A stretch of DNA of 11,385 nt from an uncultured Novosphingobium sp. (GCA_937897535.1 CALCQB010000124.1:1-11385); one strand, 5' to 3'. Numbered from the stretch's first letter, positions 1 through 8,588 are shown. A program made the numbers and translations. The notes: a model not told the origin generated them from the sequence alone.

Positions 1-22
1 CAGACGTGTGCTCTTCCGATCT
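1..22. other. Illumina adapter remnant (contamination)
   Basis: The first 22 bases match the 3' end of the TruSeq read-2 adapter (CAGACGTGTGCTCTTCCGAT followed by CT). This is known reagent sequence, not genome. Read on the minus strand in the addA frame it yields the residues EIGRAHV, a peptide tail familiar from untrimmed adapters in protein databases. Genomic sequence can start no earlier than base 23. Confidence 0.95.
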
Positions 23-115
23 CCCGCAGGTCGGCAATCAGCCGGCCGATGTTACGATCCATGCCGCCGACCATGCCGGCATACGCAGCCATGCGGTGAG
101 CCAGATCGGCGCGGC
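23..115 (-). other. Arylsulfatase-like coding fragment, probable chimeric join
   Basis: In the reading frame of addA, about 27 residues from nucleotide 101 down to 21 read AHRMAAYAGMVGGM followed by DRNIGRLIADLRE. From memory this matches the sulfatase family pattern RMxVYAxMVExMDxNIGRLxxxLRE, which lies shortly before the conserved SDNG motif of arylsulfatases. It does not resemble the AddA segment expected here, which should lead into the DFDDLI helicase motif. The fragment abuts the adapter at base 22, so a chimeric read at the contig end is the simplest explanation. The exact join is not visible; it probably lies between about 100 and 130. A real gene fusion or a divergent AddA is less likely. 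Confidence 0.62.
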
Positions 116-1103
116 GCTCGCGCACGGCCAGGCATGACGCCAGCACCGCCAGTGCCGCGTCCTCGAAATGCTCCTCGAACTTGGCAACGTAGCGCAGGTT
201 CTTGGGGTTATCCTCAAGCGTGAACAGGACCTTCTGCAGGTCCGCCAATTGTGCCAGCCGGTCGTCCGGCCCGCCGGAAAGCCAGGCCGCGATCGTCGCC
301 GCAGCCGCTTGCCCGGTCGCCGCGCCCCATTGCCGATAGGCCGCGAGGCAGCATTCGAGCGCGTCGGTATCGAACACGCCGTCGCTGCACAGGTCGGTCA
401 GGTCCCCGGCGGAGGCATCGCTTGGCAGGCCAATCAACCGCATAACCCCGGCGCGCATCGGCGGTTGCCAGCCAGCTGGTCCTTCCCAAGCCTCGCGCGC
501 CTTGGCGCAGCGCAACAGCCAGGCCGGGACCCGCTCCGGTCCCATCCGGATCGAGAGCTGTTCGAGCGCCGACAGTGTCGCGACATCGTTGCTGCGCTCC
601 GCCTCCAGCAGCAGTTCGGCCAGCACCTCGCGCAGCAGCAGGTCGCGGTCGCGGTCTTCCATCACCTTGACCCCGGGCAGCAGCCCGGCCTCGCTCGGGA
701 AAGCCGAAAGCAACCACTGGGCAAAGGCGTGGATCGTATCGATCCGCAGGCCGCCGCCGGGGCAATCGAGCACCGCTGCAAACAGCCGCCGCGCGCGCTC
801 TTGCGCTTCGGGGCCAAAGTCAGCCCCAATTGCCCGCAGGTCCTGCGCCAGCGCAACCGAATCTGCCCGCACCCACCGCGCCAGCACTTCATTGATCCGG
901 GTCGCCATTTCGGTCGCGCCGGCCTTGGTAAAGGTCAGGCACAGGATCTGACCGGGCGCAACATCGCCTTGCAGCAGCAGCCGCAGCACGCGGGCCGACA
1001 GCACCTGGGTCTTGCCGGTTCCGGCCGAGGCCGACAGCCAGACCACCTCGCCCGGATCGACCGCCGGGTGCTGCTGATCGGTCAGCGGAAACAGCCGGCT
1101 CAT
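23..1103 (-). CDS. addA: AddA helicase-nuclease subunit, N-terminal part only
   Basis: AddA is the UvrD-like 3'-5' helicase and nuclease subunit of AddAB, which resects double-strand DNA ends for RecA loading. The start is ATG at 1103, overlapping the addB stop as ATGA. About 330 to 360 codons of a family that usually has about 1,150 are present, with no stop before the window edge. Visible motifs are the Walker A loop SASAGTGKT (K31, T32), motif Ia ILCLTFTKAGATEMATRI (about residues 53-70) and TIHAF (residues 123-127). Motifs II to VI and the C-terminal RecB-type nuclease domain lie outside the window. The reading frame is clean to about nucleotide 115, but the last ~27 genomic codons look like a sulfatase and the final codons are adapter. 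The left boundary of true addA is therefore uncertain. The identity of the N-terminal part is secure. Confidence 0.93.
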
Positions 1104-4090
1104 TCCTGCACCTCGCTGCGGGCCTGCCATTCGTCGAGCCGCATCAACTGGTCGTAGTCGTTGTACCCGCCCAGGTCGGGGTTGAGCCGCGCGACAAATG
1201 GCTCATCGCCCTTGATCCAGGTCTCGATCGCCTCGAGCAGATAGCGTTGGGTTTCGATCAGGAATTCGTCGCGCGGAATCCCGGCCTTGCGTCCCTCGGC
1301 GACCGGCTCGTAGACATAGCCGAACCCGGTCGCGCTCTTGTCGCTCTTGCCGAATGACCAGTATTCGAACCCGTCGGGCATCCCCGACACATCCTTGAAG
1401 CCCTTGGCCGCCGCGATCAGGCCGAGCGAGCCGAGCTGCAGCGCAAAGCCGTCCTTGACCTGCCCGCCCGATGGCGGCTTGCCGGTCTTGTAATCGACCA
1501 CCACCAGCCGCCCATCGGCGCGGCGGTCAATCCGGTCGGCGCGGCCGTGGATCTTGACCCCGGCCAGGACCATTTCGCCGCGAATCTCGCTGGCGAGGAC
1601 TTCGCGTCCATCCCCGGCGTCGCGGCCGATCTCGGCGTCGATCCACTCGAGCGCCCGGGCCAGCCGCGGCCACCACAGCCCGCGCGTAACGATATGGGCC
1701 TGCATCGCGGCAAGCTCTTCCTGCGCGATCGCGACCAGTTCGCCGGCCCCGCCCCCGGCCTTGTGCCAGCGTTCCATTACTGCGTGGACCACCGTGCCCT
1801 GCCAGGCGGCGCTGGGCAGCGCATCAAGCCCGTCGAGCCGCCGCAGCCGCAGGATCGCGCTGGCATAGAACTGATAGGGGTCACCGCGCAGCCGGTCGAT
1901 TGCCGTAACCGCCAGCGGCACATCGCGCTGGACCGCGCTCGGCCGGGGTTCGGGCCGGGGATAGGCCGGACCTTGCGGCATTGCATCGATCGCGCGGGCC
2001 AGCGCCACGGCGGCGGTTTCGCGGTGGTTGGCGGCAAGCTCGCCGAGCATCGCCTCGACCCGCAGCACGAACCGGCTCGGGATCACCGGCCCGCCCTCGT
2101 CGCGCTGGGCCCAGCTCAGCACCACTTCGGGCGCGCCGAGCGCTCCGGCAAGGTCATGCGCGGCGAGGCCAATCCGGAACTCACCGGCCGGCACCCCCAG
2201 CGCGCGCAGCACTGGCGGCGGCAGGCTCGGCTCGGGGCTCGGCGCGGCGGGCCAGGTGCCCTCGGTCAGCCCGGCGCAGATCACCAGATCGGCCCGGCTC
2301 ATCCGCGCCTCGAGCAAGCCATAGATCGCCACGCGCGGGTGCCCGCCCCACGGCGGCCGGACCGGAACGCGGTCCATCGCGTCGCGCAGCACGGCGGGCA
2401 GGTCCTGCACTGCGAGCCGGGTTCCGGCGGCATCGGCAGCGGCGCGCAGTTCGACCAGCCAGGCCGACAGCGCGCGGCCATCGGCCTCGCTCCACAACCG
2501 GTCGCCGCACAGCGCCTCCCCGGCGGTGGCCAACCGGCCAAGCGCGTCGCCCAGTGCGATATCGCCTTCACCCGGGAACAGCGGCGCGAGCACTTGCTCG
2601 ACCCCGCTCCACCATTCGGCGATGGCTGCACCGCGCCCGCGCCGGTCCTGCTCGCGGATTACCTCGCCGAGCGGTCCAAGCCCCGGCGTCGGGCGCGGAC
2701 CGCGCAGCGCCAGATCGAGCGCGCGGGCGTTGTCGAGCCAGGCCGCCCGCCCCTCGCCCGCTCCAACCAGCGGATGGGTCAGCATGGCCAGCAAGGGCAC
2801 CGGCGCGGCGTCGTCAGCCGCCACTTCGGCCAGCAGCAGCAAGACCCGCCCCGCAGCGGCCTGCGGCAGCGGGCGACCGGCGGTATCGTCGGCAACCACG
2901 TCCCAGCGCTTCAGGTGCGCGATCACCCGACCGGCCAGCCCCCGGTCCGGGGTAACCAGCGCGATCCGCTTTTGCGGCACTTCGAGCGCCTGGCGGATCA
3001 GCAGGGCCACCGCTTGCGCCTCTTCGCCGGGATGGGCGCTTTCCATCAGCCTGACGCCAGTCAGGCGGCGCTGTTCCGCTTTCAGGCTGACCCAGCCGGC
3101 ACTGCCTTCGGGCGGCAGGAACAGGTTGGAGATCGCGCGGCTGCGTTCGGGCGGCGCGGCGGCCAGCCCGGCCCGGTGCCACGGATCGACCTCGGCGCGG
3201 CCCACCCCCATCCGGTTGAGCAGCAGCTTGAGATGATACTGCGGGTGCGCCAGGGCATCGTCCGCACCGAAGGCCGGCTCGCCATCTTGCGCGGGTATCC
3301 CGGCACTGCCGAGCGAGTCCCAGACCGCCTGATCGAGCGCGAGATCGAGATCGGGCAGGATCACCGCACCTTGCGGCAGCTCGGCCACCACGCGCAGCAG
3401 CCTGGCGAGCGCGGGCGAGGCGCTGGTGATCCCGGCCGCTACCACCGGATGCGGCGGCGGCGCGTCCTGCCAGCGCCGCGCGGCATGTTCGAACAGGCGG
3501 TTGCGGCGCTCGGGCGGATCGACTTCACCACGCTCCGCCAATTCGGCCAGCCAACGCGCCTGGACCAGGGCAAAGGTGCGGGTTGAGGCCTGCCAGTGGC
3601 TCGCCAGATCGCCGACGATTCCGGCAATCCGGTCCTGCAACAGATCACCCAGTTCGAGCCCTTCGACCGCCAGCCGGTCCATCGTCCGTCCGCTCTCGAA
3701 CGCCAGCCGCAGCAGGCCGGGAGCCTTGGGAGCATCCTTGCCGAGTTCCGCGCGCAACAGTTCGGCCAGCCGCAGCCAGCGCCTGGTCGGGTCGGCGGCC
3801 GGAGGAATGTCAGCGCCCGCGCCGAGCGGATCGAGCAGCGGACCAAGCGTTTCGTCGAGATCGAGATCGCCGACCGTGGCCATCCGCGGCAGCAGCATCG
3901 CCCCGCCCGACAGCCGCACGAACGCCTCGGTCACGATCCGAACGGCGCGGCTCGACGGCAACAGCAGGGTCAGCCGGGCGAGGCCGAGGTCCTTGTCGGC
4001 GTAACGCGGGATCAGTCCGGCGACCAGCGCATCGGCAAAGCCGCGGTGCGCAGCGATCGAATAGACGTTCGGCGGGCGGCGCTCAGCCAC
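1100..4090 (-). CDS. addB: AddB, double-strand break repair nuclease subunit
   Basis: AddB is the partner of AddA in the AddAB helicase-nuclease, acting on double-strand DNA ends in the cytoplasm. The protein has 996 residues, normal for alphaproteobacterial AddB. The N-terminus YSIAAHRGFADALVAGL and the stretch LTLLLPSSRAVRIVTEAF are typical of this family. A UvrD-like GLTEGTWP motif lies near residue 606. The C-terminal PD-(D/E)XK nuclease domain (about 760-930) has the motif GRADRID followed by VVVDYKTG, with D866 and K868 as probable catalytic residues, and a downstream QLGSL. No Walker A loop or cysteine iron-sulfur cluster of the Bacillus type is apparent, as expected in this group. The start is GTG at 4090, overlapping the upstream stop by 8 nt. 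No good ribosome binding site is visible, so translation probably depends on coupling. The stop overlaps addA as ATGA. Confidence 0.96.
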   Translation of the reverse strand: MAERRPPNVYSIAAHRGFADALVAGLIPRYADKDLGLARLTLLLPSSRAVRIVTEAFVRLSGGAMLLPRMATVGDLDLDETLGPLLDPLGAGADIPPAADPTRRWLRLAELLRAELGKDAPKAPGLLRLAFESGRTMDRLAVEGLELGDLLQDRIAGIVGDLASHWQASTRTFALVQARWLAELAERGEVDPPERRNRLFEHAARRWQDAPPPHPVVAAGITSASPALARLLRVVAELPQGAVILPDLDLALDQAVWDSLGSAGIPAQDGEPAFGADDALAHPQYHLKLLLNRMGVGRAEVDPWHRAGLAAAPPERSRAISNLFLPPEGSAGWVSLKAEQRRLTGVRLMESAHPGEEAQAVALLIRQALEVPQKRIALVTPDRGLAGRVIAHLKRWDVVADDTAGRPLPQAAAGRVLLLLAEVAADDAAPVPLLAMLTHPLVGAGEGRAAWLDNARALDLALRGPRPTPGLGPLGEVIREQDRRGRGAAIAEWWSGVEQVLAPLFPGEGDIALGDALGRLATAGEALCGDRLWSEADGRALSAWLVELRAAADAAGTRLAVQDLPAVLRDAMDRVPVRPPWGGHPRVAIYGLLEARMSRADLVICAGLTEGTWPAAPSPEPSLPPPVLRALGVPAGEFRIGLAAHDLAGALGAPEVVLSWAQRDEGGPVIPSRFVLRVEAMLGELAANHRETAAVALARAIDAMPQGPAYPRPEPRPSAVQRDVPLAVTAIDRLRGDPYQFYASAILRLRRLDGLDALPSAAWQGTVVHAVMERWHKAGGGAGELVAIAQEELAAMQAHIVTRGLWWPRLARALEWIDAEIGRDAGDGREVLASEIRGEMVLAGVKIHGRADRIDRRADGRLVVVDYKTGKPPSGGQVKDGFALQLGSLGLIAAAKGFKDVSGMPDGFEYWSFGKSDKSATGFGYVYEPVAEGRKAGIPRDEFLIETQRYLLEAIETWIKGDEPFVARLNPDLGGYNDYDQLMRLDEWQARSEVQE

Positions 4091-4814
4091 CGGAAAGGTG
4101 CGCCTCGGCCGGGGCTATCGCTTCGGGGGTGCCCATGTCGAACCATTCGCCGCGGTGCTCGACGCCGAATAGCCGGCCCTCGGCGATCGCGCGCTCCCAC
4201 AGCACCATCGTGCTGAACGGCCCCTCGAGCGCGTCGCGCAGCAGACGGTGCGAGACGATCTGGGCACCGATGTAGATTGTCGGCGCGCTGTCCTCGTCCG
4301 GTCCGCGGCGGCGCAGACGGCCGTCCGCTTCAAGGTGGAAATCGCCCTTGCCGCGATGCTGGAATGCGCGCTCCTTCGGCACCACAAGCAGCAGGGCATC
4401 CATCCGCTCCGGGTCCCACTTGTCCGACAGATCAAGCAGGGTATTGCGCCGCCCATCGATCCAGATGTTGTCGCTGTTGAGGCAATAGAACGGATCGGGC
4501 AGCAGCCCGGCGCGCCAGGCCTTGATCATTCCGCCGCCGGTCTCGAGCAATTGCTCGCGCTCGTCCGAAAAGACGAATTCCGGGTGGTCACGCCCGGTCA
4601 GGTAAGTCTCGATCTGGTCGGCCAGATAGTGGACATTGACCACCGCGCGCTCAATCCCGGCGTCGGCCAGATGCTCGATCATGTAGTCGATCAAGGCTTT
4701 GCCGCCGACCTCGATCAACGGTTTGGGGGTAGCGGCGGTGAGCGGCAGCATCCGCTTGCCCAGCCCGGCGGCCATGACCATCGCGGTGTCCGAAACCAGC
4801 GTACCCTGGCTCAT
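4083..4814 (-). CDS. murU: MurU-like sugar-1-phosphate nucleotidyltransferase
   Basis: This is a nucleotidyltransferase of the GlmU/RmlA superfamily. By context it is probably N-acetylmuramate-1-phosphate uridylyltransferase, which makes UDP-MurNAc from MurNAc-1-phosphate in peptidoglycan recycling. The protein has 243 residues. The N-terminal signature is MVMAAGLGKRMLPLT followed by TPKPL (G17-K20-R21, K31). A glycine turn ETGGG lies at 91-95, the metal-binding aspartate is in CLNSDN (D115), and GEWFDMGTPEA is near the C-terminus. I chose ATG at 4814 because it gives an ATGA overlap with the preceding kinase gene, matching the other junctions of the operon. ATG at 4823 would add three residues and cannot be excluded. 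It sits directly after the AmgK-like kinase, and these two genes form the known MurNAc salvage pair. Mannose-1-phosphate guanylyltransferase is the alternative annotation, but it is less consistent with the neighbour. Confidence 0.85.
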   Translation of the reverse strand: MSQGTLVSDTAMVMAAGLGKRMLPLTAATPKPLIEVGGKALIDYMIEHLADAGIERAVVNVHYLADQIETYLTGRDHPEFVFSDEREQLLETGGGMIKAWRAGLLPDPFYCLNSDNIWIDGRRNTLLDLSDKWDPERMDALLLVVPKERAFQHRGKGDFHLEADGRLRRRGPDEDSAPTIYIGAQIVSHRLLRDALEGPFSTMVLWERAIAEGRLFGVEHRGEWFDMGTPEAIAPAEAHLSGG

Positions 4815-5794
4815 ACCGGCCATTCACCGCCGCCCGCTTCGCGCAGCGCGGCCGGGATATTGTCATCGAACCAGGCCGCGATCGGGGCCAGCACCGGGTG
4901 AGTCAGGTCGCGCTCGAGCAGGGCCCAGACCCGCGGGATATAGTCGAGGTACTTCGGCTTGCCGTCGCGCTTCCACAGCCGCACGAAGATCCCGACAATC
5001 TTGGCGTTCCGCTGCGCCCCGAGCCGGGCATAGTCGGCGAGGAAATCCGCCCCTGCCCCGGTCTGGCTGACGTAATAGTCGAACATTTCGGCTTCGAGCT
5101 CGGGCGAAACGTCGCGGCGAGCGTCCTGCAGCAACGAGACCAGATCGTAGGCCGGGTGGCCGTTGAGCGCGTCCTGGAAATCGAGCAGACCCTGGGTGCG
5201 CAGCGAGCCCAGCAGCATGATGTTCTCGGCATGGTAATCGCGCAGCACGCAGACCCCGGGGCGCTGGCGCGGCAGCATTTCAGCCAGCACCTTTTCCCAC
5301 GCCGTGATGTAACCCGGCCCGTCAACGCTCAGGCCTTGCGCCGGGCAGTACCATTCGGTCAGCAACTTCGCCTCGCGCACGTACTCGCTCATCGAATAGT
5401 CAAGGAACGGTCCGGGCGGCAGGCGGTGCAACGCGGTCAGCGCATCGATCGCCGCGCGGTAGATCTCGGCCTCGTCCGCGGGCCATTCGTCGAGGTATTC
5501 GCGCATCCGGATTTCGCCGAAATCCTCCAGCAGGACCAGTCCGCGCGCCGCGTCTTCGGCCAGTATCTGGGGCGCACGCAGGTTGTTGGCATCTAGCCAT
5601 TTGGCCGCGCGCAGGAACGGCCCGGTATCCTCGTGCGGCGGCGGCGCGTCCATCAGCATCGCGGTCTGCTCACCGCGCCGGATCCGAAAATAGCGGCGGA
5701 ACGAAGCGTCGCCGGCCAGCGGCTCGATTACGGCGTCCCCCCATCGGGCGCTGGCAAGGAAGGCTTCGACGCCGTCAGGCAGATTGTCGCTCAT
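4811..5794 (-). CDS. amgK: AmgK-like N-acetylmuramate/GlcNAc anomeric kinase (APH family)
   Basis: This is a phosphotransferase of the aminoglycoside phosphotransferase fold, 327 residues. By homology and context it is probably the anomeric sugar kinase AmgK, which phosphorylates MurNAc at C1 to feed MurU. Visible features are the glycine-loop-like GDASFRRYFRI (28-38) and the hinge LLEDFGEIRM (88-97). The catalytic loop is LRDYHAENIML (D186, N191; this family has RDYHxxN instead of HGDxxxxN), and the metal-binding motif is LLDFQDA (D205). The start is ATG at 5794, overlapping the tsaE stop as ATGA. An in-frame upstream ATG at 5917 would overlap tsaE by about 127 nt and is unlikely. The protein probably has no role in antibiotic modification. 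In Pseudomonas and Caulobacter this pathway bypasses the fosfomycin-sensitive step, so intrinsic fosfomycin tolerance is a plausible inference here. Confidence 0.87.
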   Translation of the reverse strand: MSDNLPDGVEAFLASARWGDAVIEPLAGDASFRRYFRIRRGEQTAMLMDAPPPHEDTGPFLRAAKWLDANNLRAPQILAEDAARGLVLLEDFGEIRMREYLDEWPADEAEIYRAAIDALTALHRLPPGPFLDYSMSEYVREAKLLTEWYCPAQGLSVDGPGYITAWEKVLAEMLPRQRPGVCVLRDYHAENIMLLGSLRTQGLLDFQDALNGHPAYDLVSLLQDARRDVSPELEAEMFDYYVSQTGAGADFLADYARLGAQRNAKIVGIFVRLWKRDGKPKYLDYIPRVWALLERDLTHPVLAPIAAWFDDNIPAALREAGGGEWPV

Positions 5795-6234
5795 CCGATC
5801 CGTCCTAGCCAATCGCGGCCCGGTTCGACAATCGCAATCCGCCCCATTTCCGCAGTTTCGAGCCGGATCGACAGGCAGCCCGGCTCGTGCGTGAAGCCAC
5901 CGGCCATTTCCGGCCATTCCGCCAGCAACGCCGCGCCCTGGCGGTAATCGTCGAGCCCCAGCTCCTCGGCCTCTTGCGGGTGCTTCAGCCGATAGAAATC
6001 GGCGTGCACCAGCGGCAGCCGCAGCGCGGGGGGATCGTAAGTCTCGATAATCGCAAAGCTGGGCGAAGGAACCTCGCCGTGATGGCCCAGCGCAGCAATG
6101 ATCGCGCGGGCCAGGGTGGTTTTCCCCGCTCCCAGCCCGCCGGAAAGCGCCACGACATCGCCCACGCGCAGCGCCGCCGCGATCCGCGCGCCGAACCGCT
6201 CCATCGCGGCCAGATCGGGAAGGTCCACCGTCAC
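5791..6234 (-). CDS. tsaE: TsaE, tRNA t6A biosynthesis ATPase
   Basis: TsaE (YjeE) is the small ATPase that works with TsaB and TsaD to place threonylcarbamoyl on A37 of ANN-decoding tRNAs. The protein has 147 residues, normal for the family. The P-loop is SGGLGAGKTT (K38, T39). Also visible are the SPSFAIIETY segment (the family's SPTFxxxxxY), HADFYRL (the family's HxDxYRL), the acidic EEAEELGLDDY, and LLAEWPEMA, equivalent to the conserved EWPE. The start is GTG at 6234, overlapping the divL stop as GTGA. The internal methionine at residue 11 would remove part of the conserved N-terminus. The stop overlaps the kinase gene as ATGA. No ribosome binding site is needed if translation is coupled to divL. 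Confidence 0.95.
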   Translation of the reverse strand: MTVDLPDLAAMERFGARIAAALRVGDVVALSGGLGAGKTTLARAIIAALGHHGEVPSPSFAIIETYDPPALRLPLVHADFYRLKHPQEAEELGLDDYRQGAALLAEWPEMAGGFTHEPGCLSIRLETAEMGRIAIVEPGRDWLGRIG

Positions 6235-8588
6235 GGGAGTTCGACGATCGCCGCCGTACCCTGCCCCGGCTCGCTCATCAGTTCGAGCGAACCACCGTGC
6301 GCCTCGATCAGCTGGCGGGCGAGTGGCAGGCCCAGGCCCTGGCGACGCTCTACCCCTTTGCCATCGGCGCTGACCTTGATCCCTTCGAGCGCACGGGCCA
6401 GCGTCGCCGGGTCCATCCCCGCGCCATTATCGGAAATGACCAGCCGCGCCTTGCCCTTGTGCGCGCCAAGTTCGACCAGCACCCGCCCGCCCGGCGACGT
6501 CGCTGCGACCGCATTGTCGATCAGATGCCCGACCGCCCGGCCCAACCGGCGGCGATCGCCTTCGAGCCGCCCGGCGCTCTTGTCGCCGCGCAGGTCGAGT
6601 GTCAGCCCGGCAGCCTTGATCCGCTCGGCCCGGTCCTCGACCAGCTTGGTCACGAACGGCAGCAGTTCGATCTCCTCGCGCGCCAGCGGCAGCATCCCGG
6701 CCTCGCTCTGCGACAGGTCGAGCACGCTTTCGATCTGCTCGCCCAGCCGTTCGACCGATTGCAGGATCGCGCCGACATAGTCCTTGCCGCTGTCCGTAAG
6801 TTCGCCGCCCAGCCCGGCTTCGAGCAATTCGGCAAAACCGCCGATTGAAGTCAGCGGGGTGCGGAATTCATAGCTCATGTTGGCGAGGAACCGGGTCTTC
6901 ATCGCGTCGGCTTCCTCGAGCGCGGCGGCGCGCTGCTTGAGCGCTTCTTCGGCCTTCTGCGAGTCGGTGATGTCGAGCACGGTCAGCAGGCCATTGCCAT
7001 CGGGCAGCGGGACCCCGGCAAATTCCAGCGTCCGCCCATCGGCCAGCACCGCGCGGCCGCCGGTCTGCTTGCGGTCGAGCGTCGCGGCCCGGACCACGTC
7101 GCCTACGGATTTGACGCGGGTCGGCTTGGCCAGCTTGCCGGCAATCTGCTTGAGCAGGTCCTCGATCCGGGGATGCTCGTCGAGGAAGGCGTCGTCGAGC
7201 CCCCAGTCAGCGGCGAAACGGCGGTTCCACAGCTGCAGCCGCCCATCGGGGGCAAACACCGCGAGCGATTCGAACAGGCTGTCGAATGTCGCCGTCCGGG
7301 TCCGCAGCAGAGTGTCGCGGGCGGCAGAAAGCTGGAGCTGCTCGGTCCGGTCCTCGGCGATCAGCATCAGGCCGCCATCGGGCAGCGGCTGGGCGACGAT
7401 CCGCAAGTGCGTTCCGTCGGCCAGCATCCAGGCCTCTTCCTGCGGGGTGCTGGCGGTGAACCAGCCGGCTCGCTCGCGCCGCCAGGCCGGAAAGTCGCGC
7501 GCTTCGGGCACCCGCCCGGCATCGCGGGCCAGATCGAGCAACCGCTCAAACTGCGGCGGATCGAGCAGTACGGTGCTTTTCAGCGCGAAGATCCGCTGGA
7601 ACGGTGGATTGGCAAAGGTCATCCGCCGCTTGGCATCGAACTGCGCGACCCCGGCGGACAGCTGGTCGTGCATAGTCCGCTGGGCCTCGCGGAAGGCGCG
7701 CAGGGTCCGCGACAACTCTTCCATCTCTTCGACATCGACCGCGTAACCGGCGATCCCTTCCTGCCCCAACGGCAGGTCGGACACGCGCAGAGTGCGGCGC
7801 TGGCCGTCGATCGTGGCCGAAACCATCCGCTCGATCGGCAGCTGCTTGCTCGCGGCCTGCAGCGCGATCTGCCGAGCGGTTAGCCCATCGACGCTTTCGA
7901 TCAGTTCTACCCCGGCCTCGGCGACTTGCCGGGCATCCTCACCCGCCACCGCCCGGACATAGGCCTGGTTGACCAGCCGCAGTGCGCCGTCGGGGCCGCG
8001 GAACCACATCGGCATCGGCGCAGCCTCGATCAGCCCGACCAGCGCCCCGAAATCATCCCGCGCGCGCGCCGCCTCATCGCGCAGCTGGACCAGCTCGCTC
8101 TCGCTGTCGGAAAAGTCGAACACCCAGACCAGCGCCGCTCCGCCCGGCGAAACCTGCGGATCGGCGAGATGCCCGCGCAGCGCCAGGCTGCGCTTCGAGC
8201 CACGCGGGGTGGCGACCATCCGGAACGGCGCGGCGGTGCGCTGGCAGCGCCGGACCGCTTCGGTCAGCTCGCCCAGCTGTTCGGTGGTAAGACCTCCGCC
8301 GCCGCCATCGATCCGTCCGCCGTCAAGCTCGGTCAGGAACTGCGGGACTTTCTCCAGCCCCAGCCAGTTGGCCAGCCGCTGCGGGGCTTCGATTTTGCCA
8401 TCGGCGCGGACCAGCAGCGGCAGGGCTGGGCTCTCATCGACCATCCGCGCCAGCCGCCGGGCATGGCGCTGCCCGGCTTCGGCCCGCCGCTCTCGCCGCC
8501 GGGCCGCGACAACCGCGACCAGCGCCGCAACGGTCCAGGCCGCCAGCAGCAGCCCGAGCAGAGCCAGCGCGGAGGGGGAAAACGTCAT
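6231..8588 (-). CDS. divL: DivL-type PAS sensor pseudo-histidine kinase
   Basis: This membrane-bound multi-PAS kinase-like protein has 785 residues. One transmembrane helix is at about 6-28, followed by a basic RRRERR stretch. Four PAS-like repeats begin near residues 49, 185, 305 and 435. A dimerisation helix and a HATPase domain follow. The H-box reads NMSYEFRTPLTSIGGF, with Y573 where histidine kinases have the phosphoacceptor histidine (SHEFRTPL). This is the hallmark of Caulobacter DivL (Tyr550, 769 residues), which binds DivK and controls CckA and so CtrA phosphorylation. The ATP lid looks intact: N-box HLIDNAV (N692), G1 DNGAGMD (D720, G722, G724), G2 QGLGLPLARQLIEAHGG (G751, G753). 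The start ATG at 8588 follows the purine-rich GGAAGG. divL directly upstream of tsaE is, as I recall, also found in other alphaproteobacteria. Function in this organism is inferred from homology. Confidence 0.87.
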   Translation of the reverse strand: MTFSPSALALLGLLLAAWTVAALVAVVAARRRERRAEAGQRHARRLARMVDESPALPLLVRADGKIEAPQRLANWLGLEKVPQFLTELDGGRIDGGGGGLTTEQLGELTEAVRRCQRTAAPFRMVATPRGSKRSLALRGHLADPQVSPGGAALVWVFDFSDSESELVQLRDEAARARDDFGALVGLIEAAPMPMWFRGPDGALRLVNQAYVRAVAGEDARQVAEAGVELIESVDGLTARQIALQAASKQLPIERMVSATIDGQRRTLRVSDLPLGQEGIAGYAVDVEEMEELSRTLRAFREAQRTMHDQLSAGVAQFDAKRRMTFANPPFQRIFALKSTVLLDPPQFERLLDLARDAGRVPEARDFPAWRRERAGWFTASTPQEEAWMLADGTHLRIVAQPLPDGGLMLIAEDRTEQLQLSAARDTLLRTRTATFDSLFESLAVFAPDGRLQLWNRRFAADWGLDDAFLDEHPRIEDLLKQIAGKLAKPTRVKSVGDVVRAATLDRKQTGGRAVLADGRTLEFAGVPLPDGNGLLTVLDITDSQKAEEALKQRAAALEEADAMKTRFLANMSYEFRTPLTSIGGFAELLEAGLGGELTDSGKDYVGAILQSVERLGEQIESVLDLSQSEAGMLPLAREEIELLPFVTKLVEDRAERIKAAGLTLDLRGDKSAGRLEGDRRRLGRAVGHLIDNAVAATSPGGRVLVELGAHKGKARLVISDNGAGMDPATLARALEGIKVSADGKGVERRQGLGLPLARQLIEAHGGSLELMSEPGQGTAAIVELP

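Noticed and set aside
1547..3586. 679-codon open frame on the plus strand opposite addB
   Set aside because: It is a shadow of addB caused by high GC and few stops. It has low-complexity R/P/G/Q-rich composition and no motifs, while addB in the same place has clear conserved domains.
4811..5794. Aminoglycoside resistance gene
   Set aside because: It has the APH fold, but the RDYHxxN loop and the adjoining MurU-like gene point to sugar kinase function in cell-wall recycling.
5795..5917. N-terminal extension of the AmgK-like kinase to ATG at 5917
   Set aside because: It would overlap tsaE by about 127 nt and adds residues unlike the family. ATG at 5794 gives the ATGA junction and the expected N-terminus.
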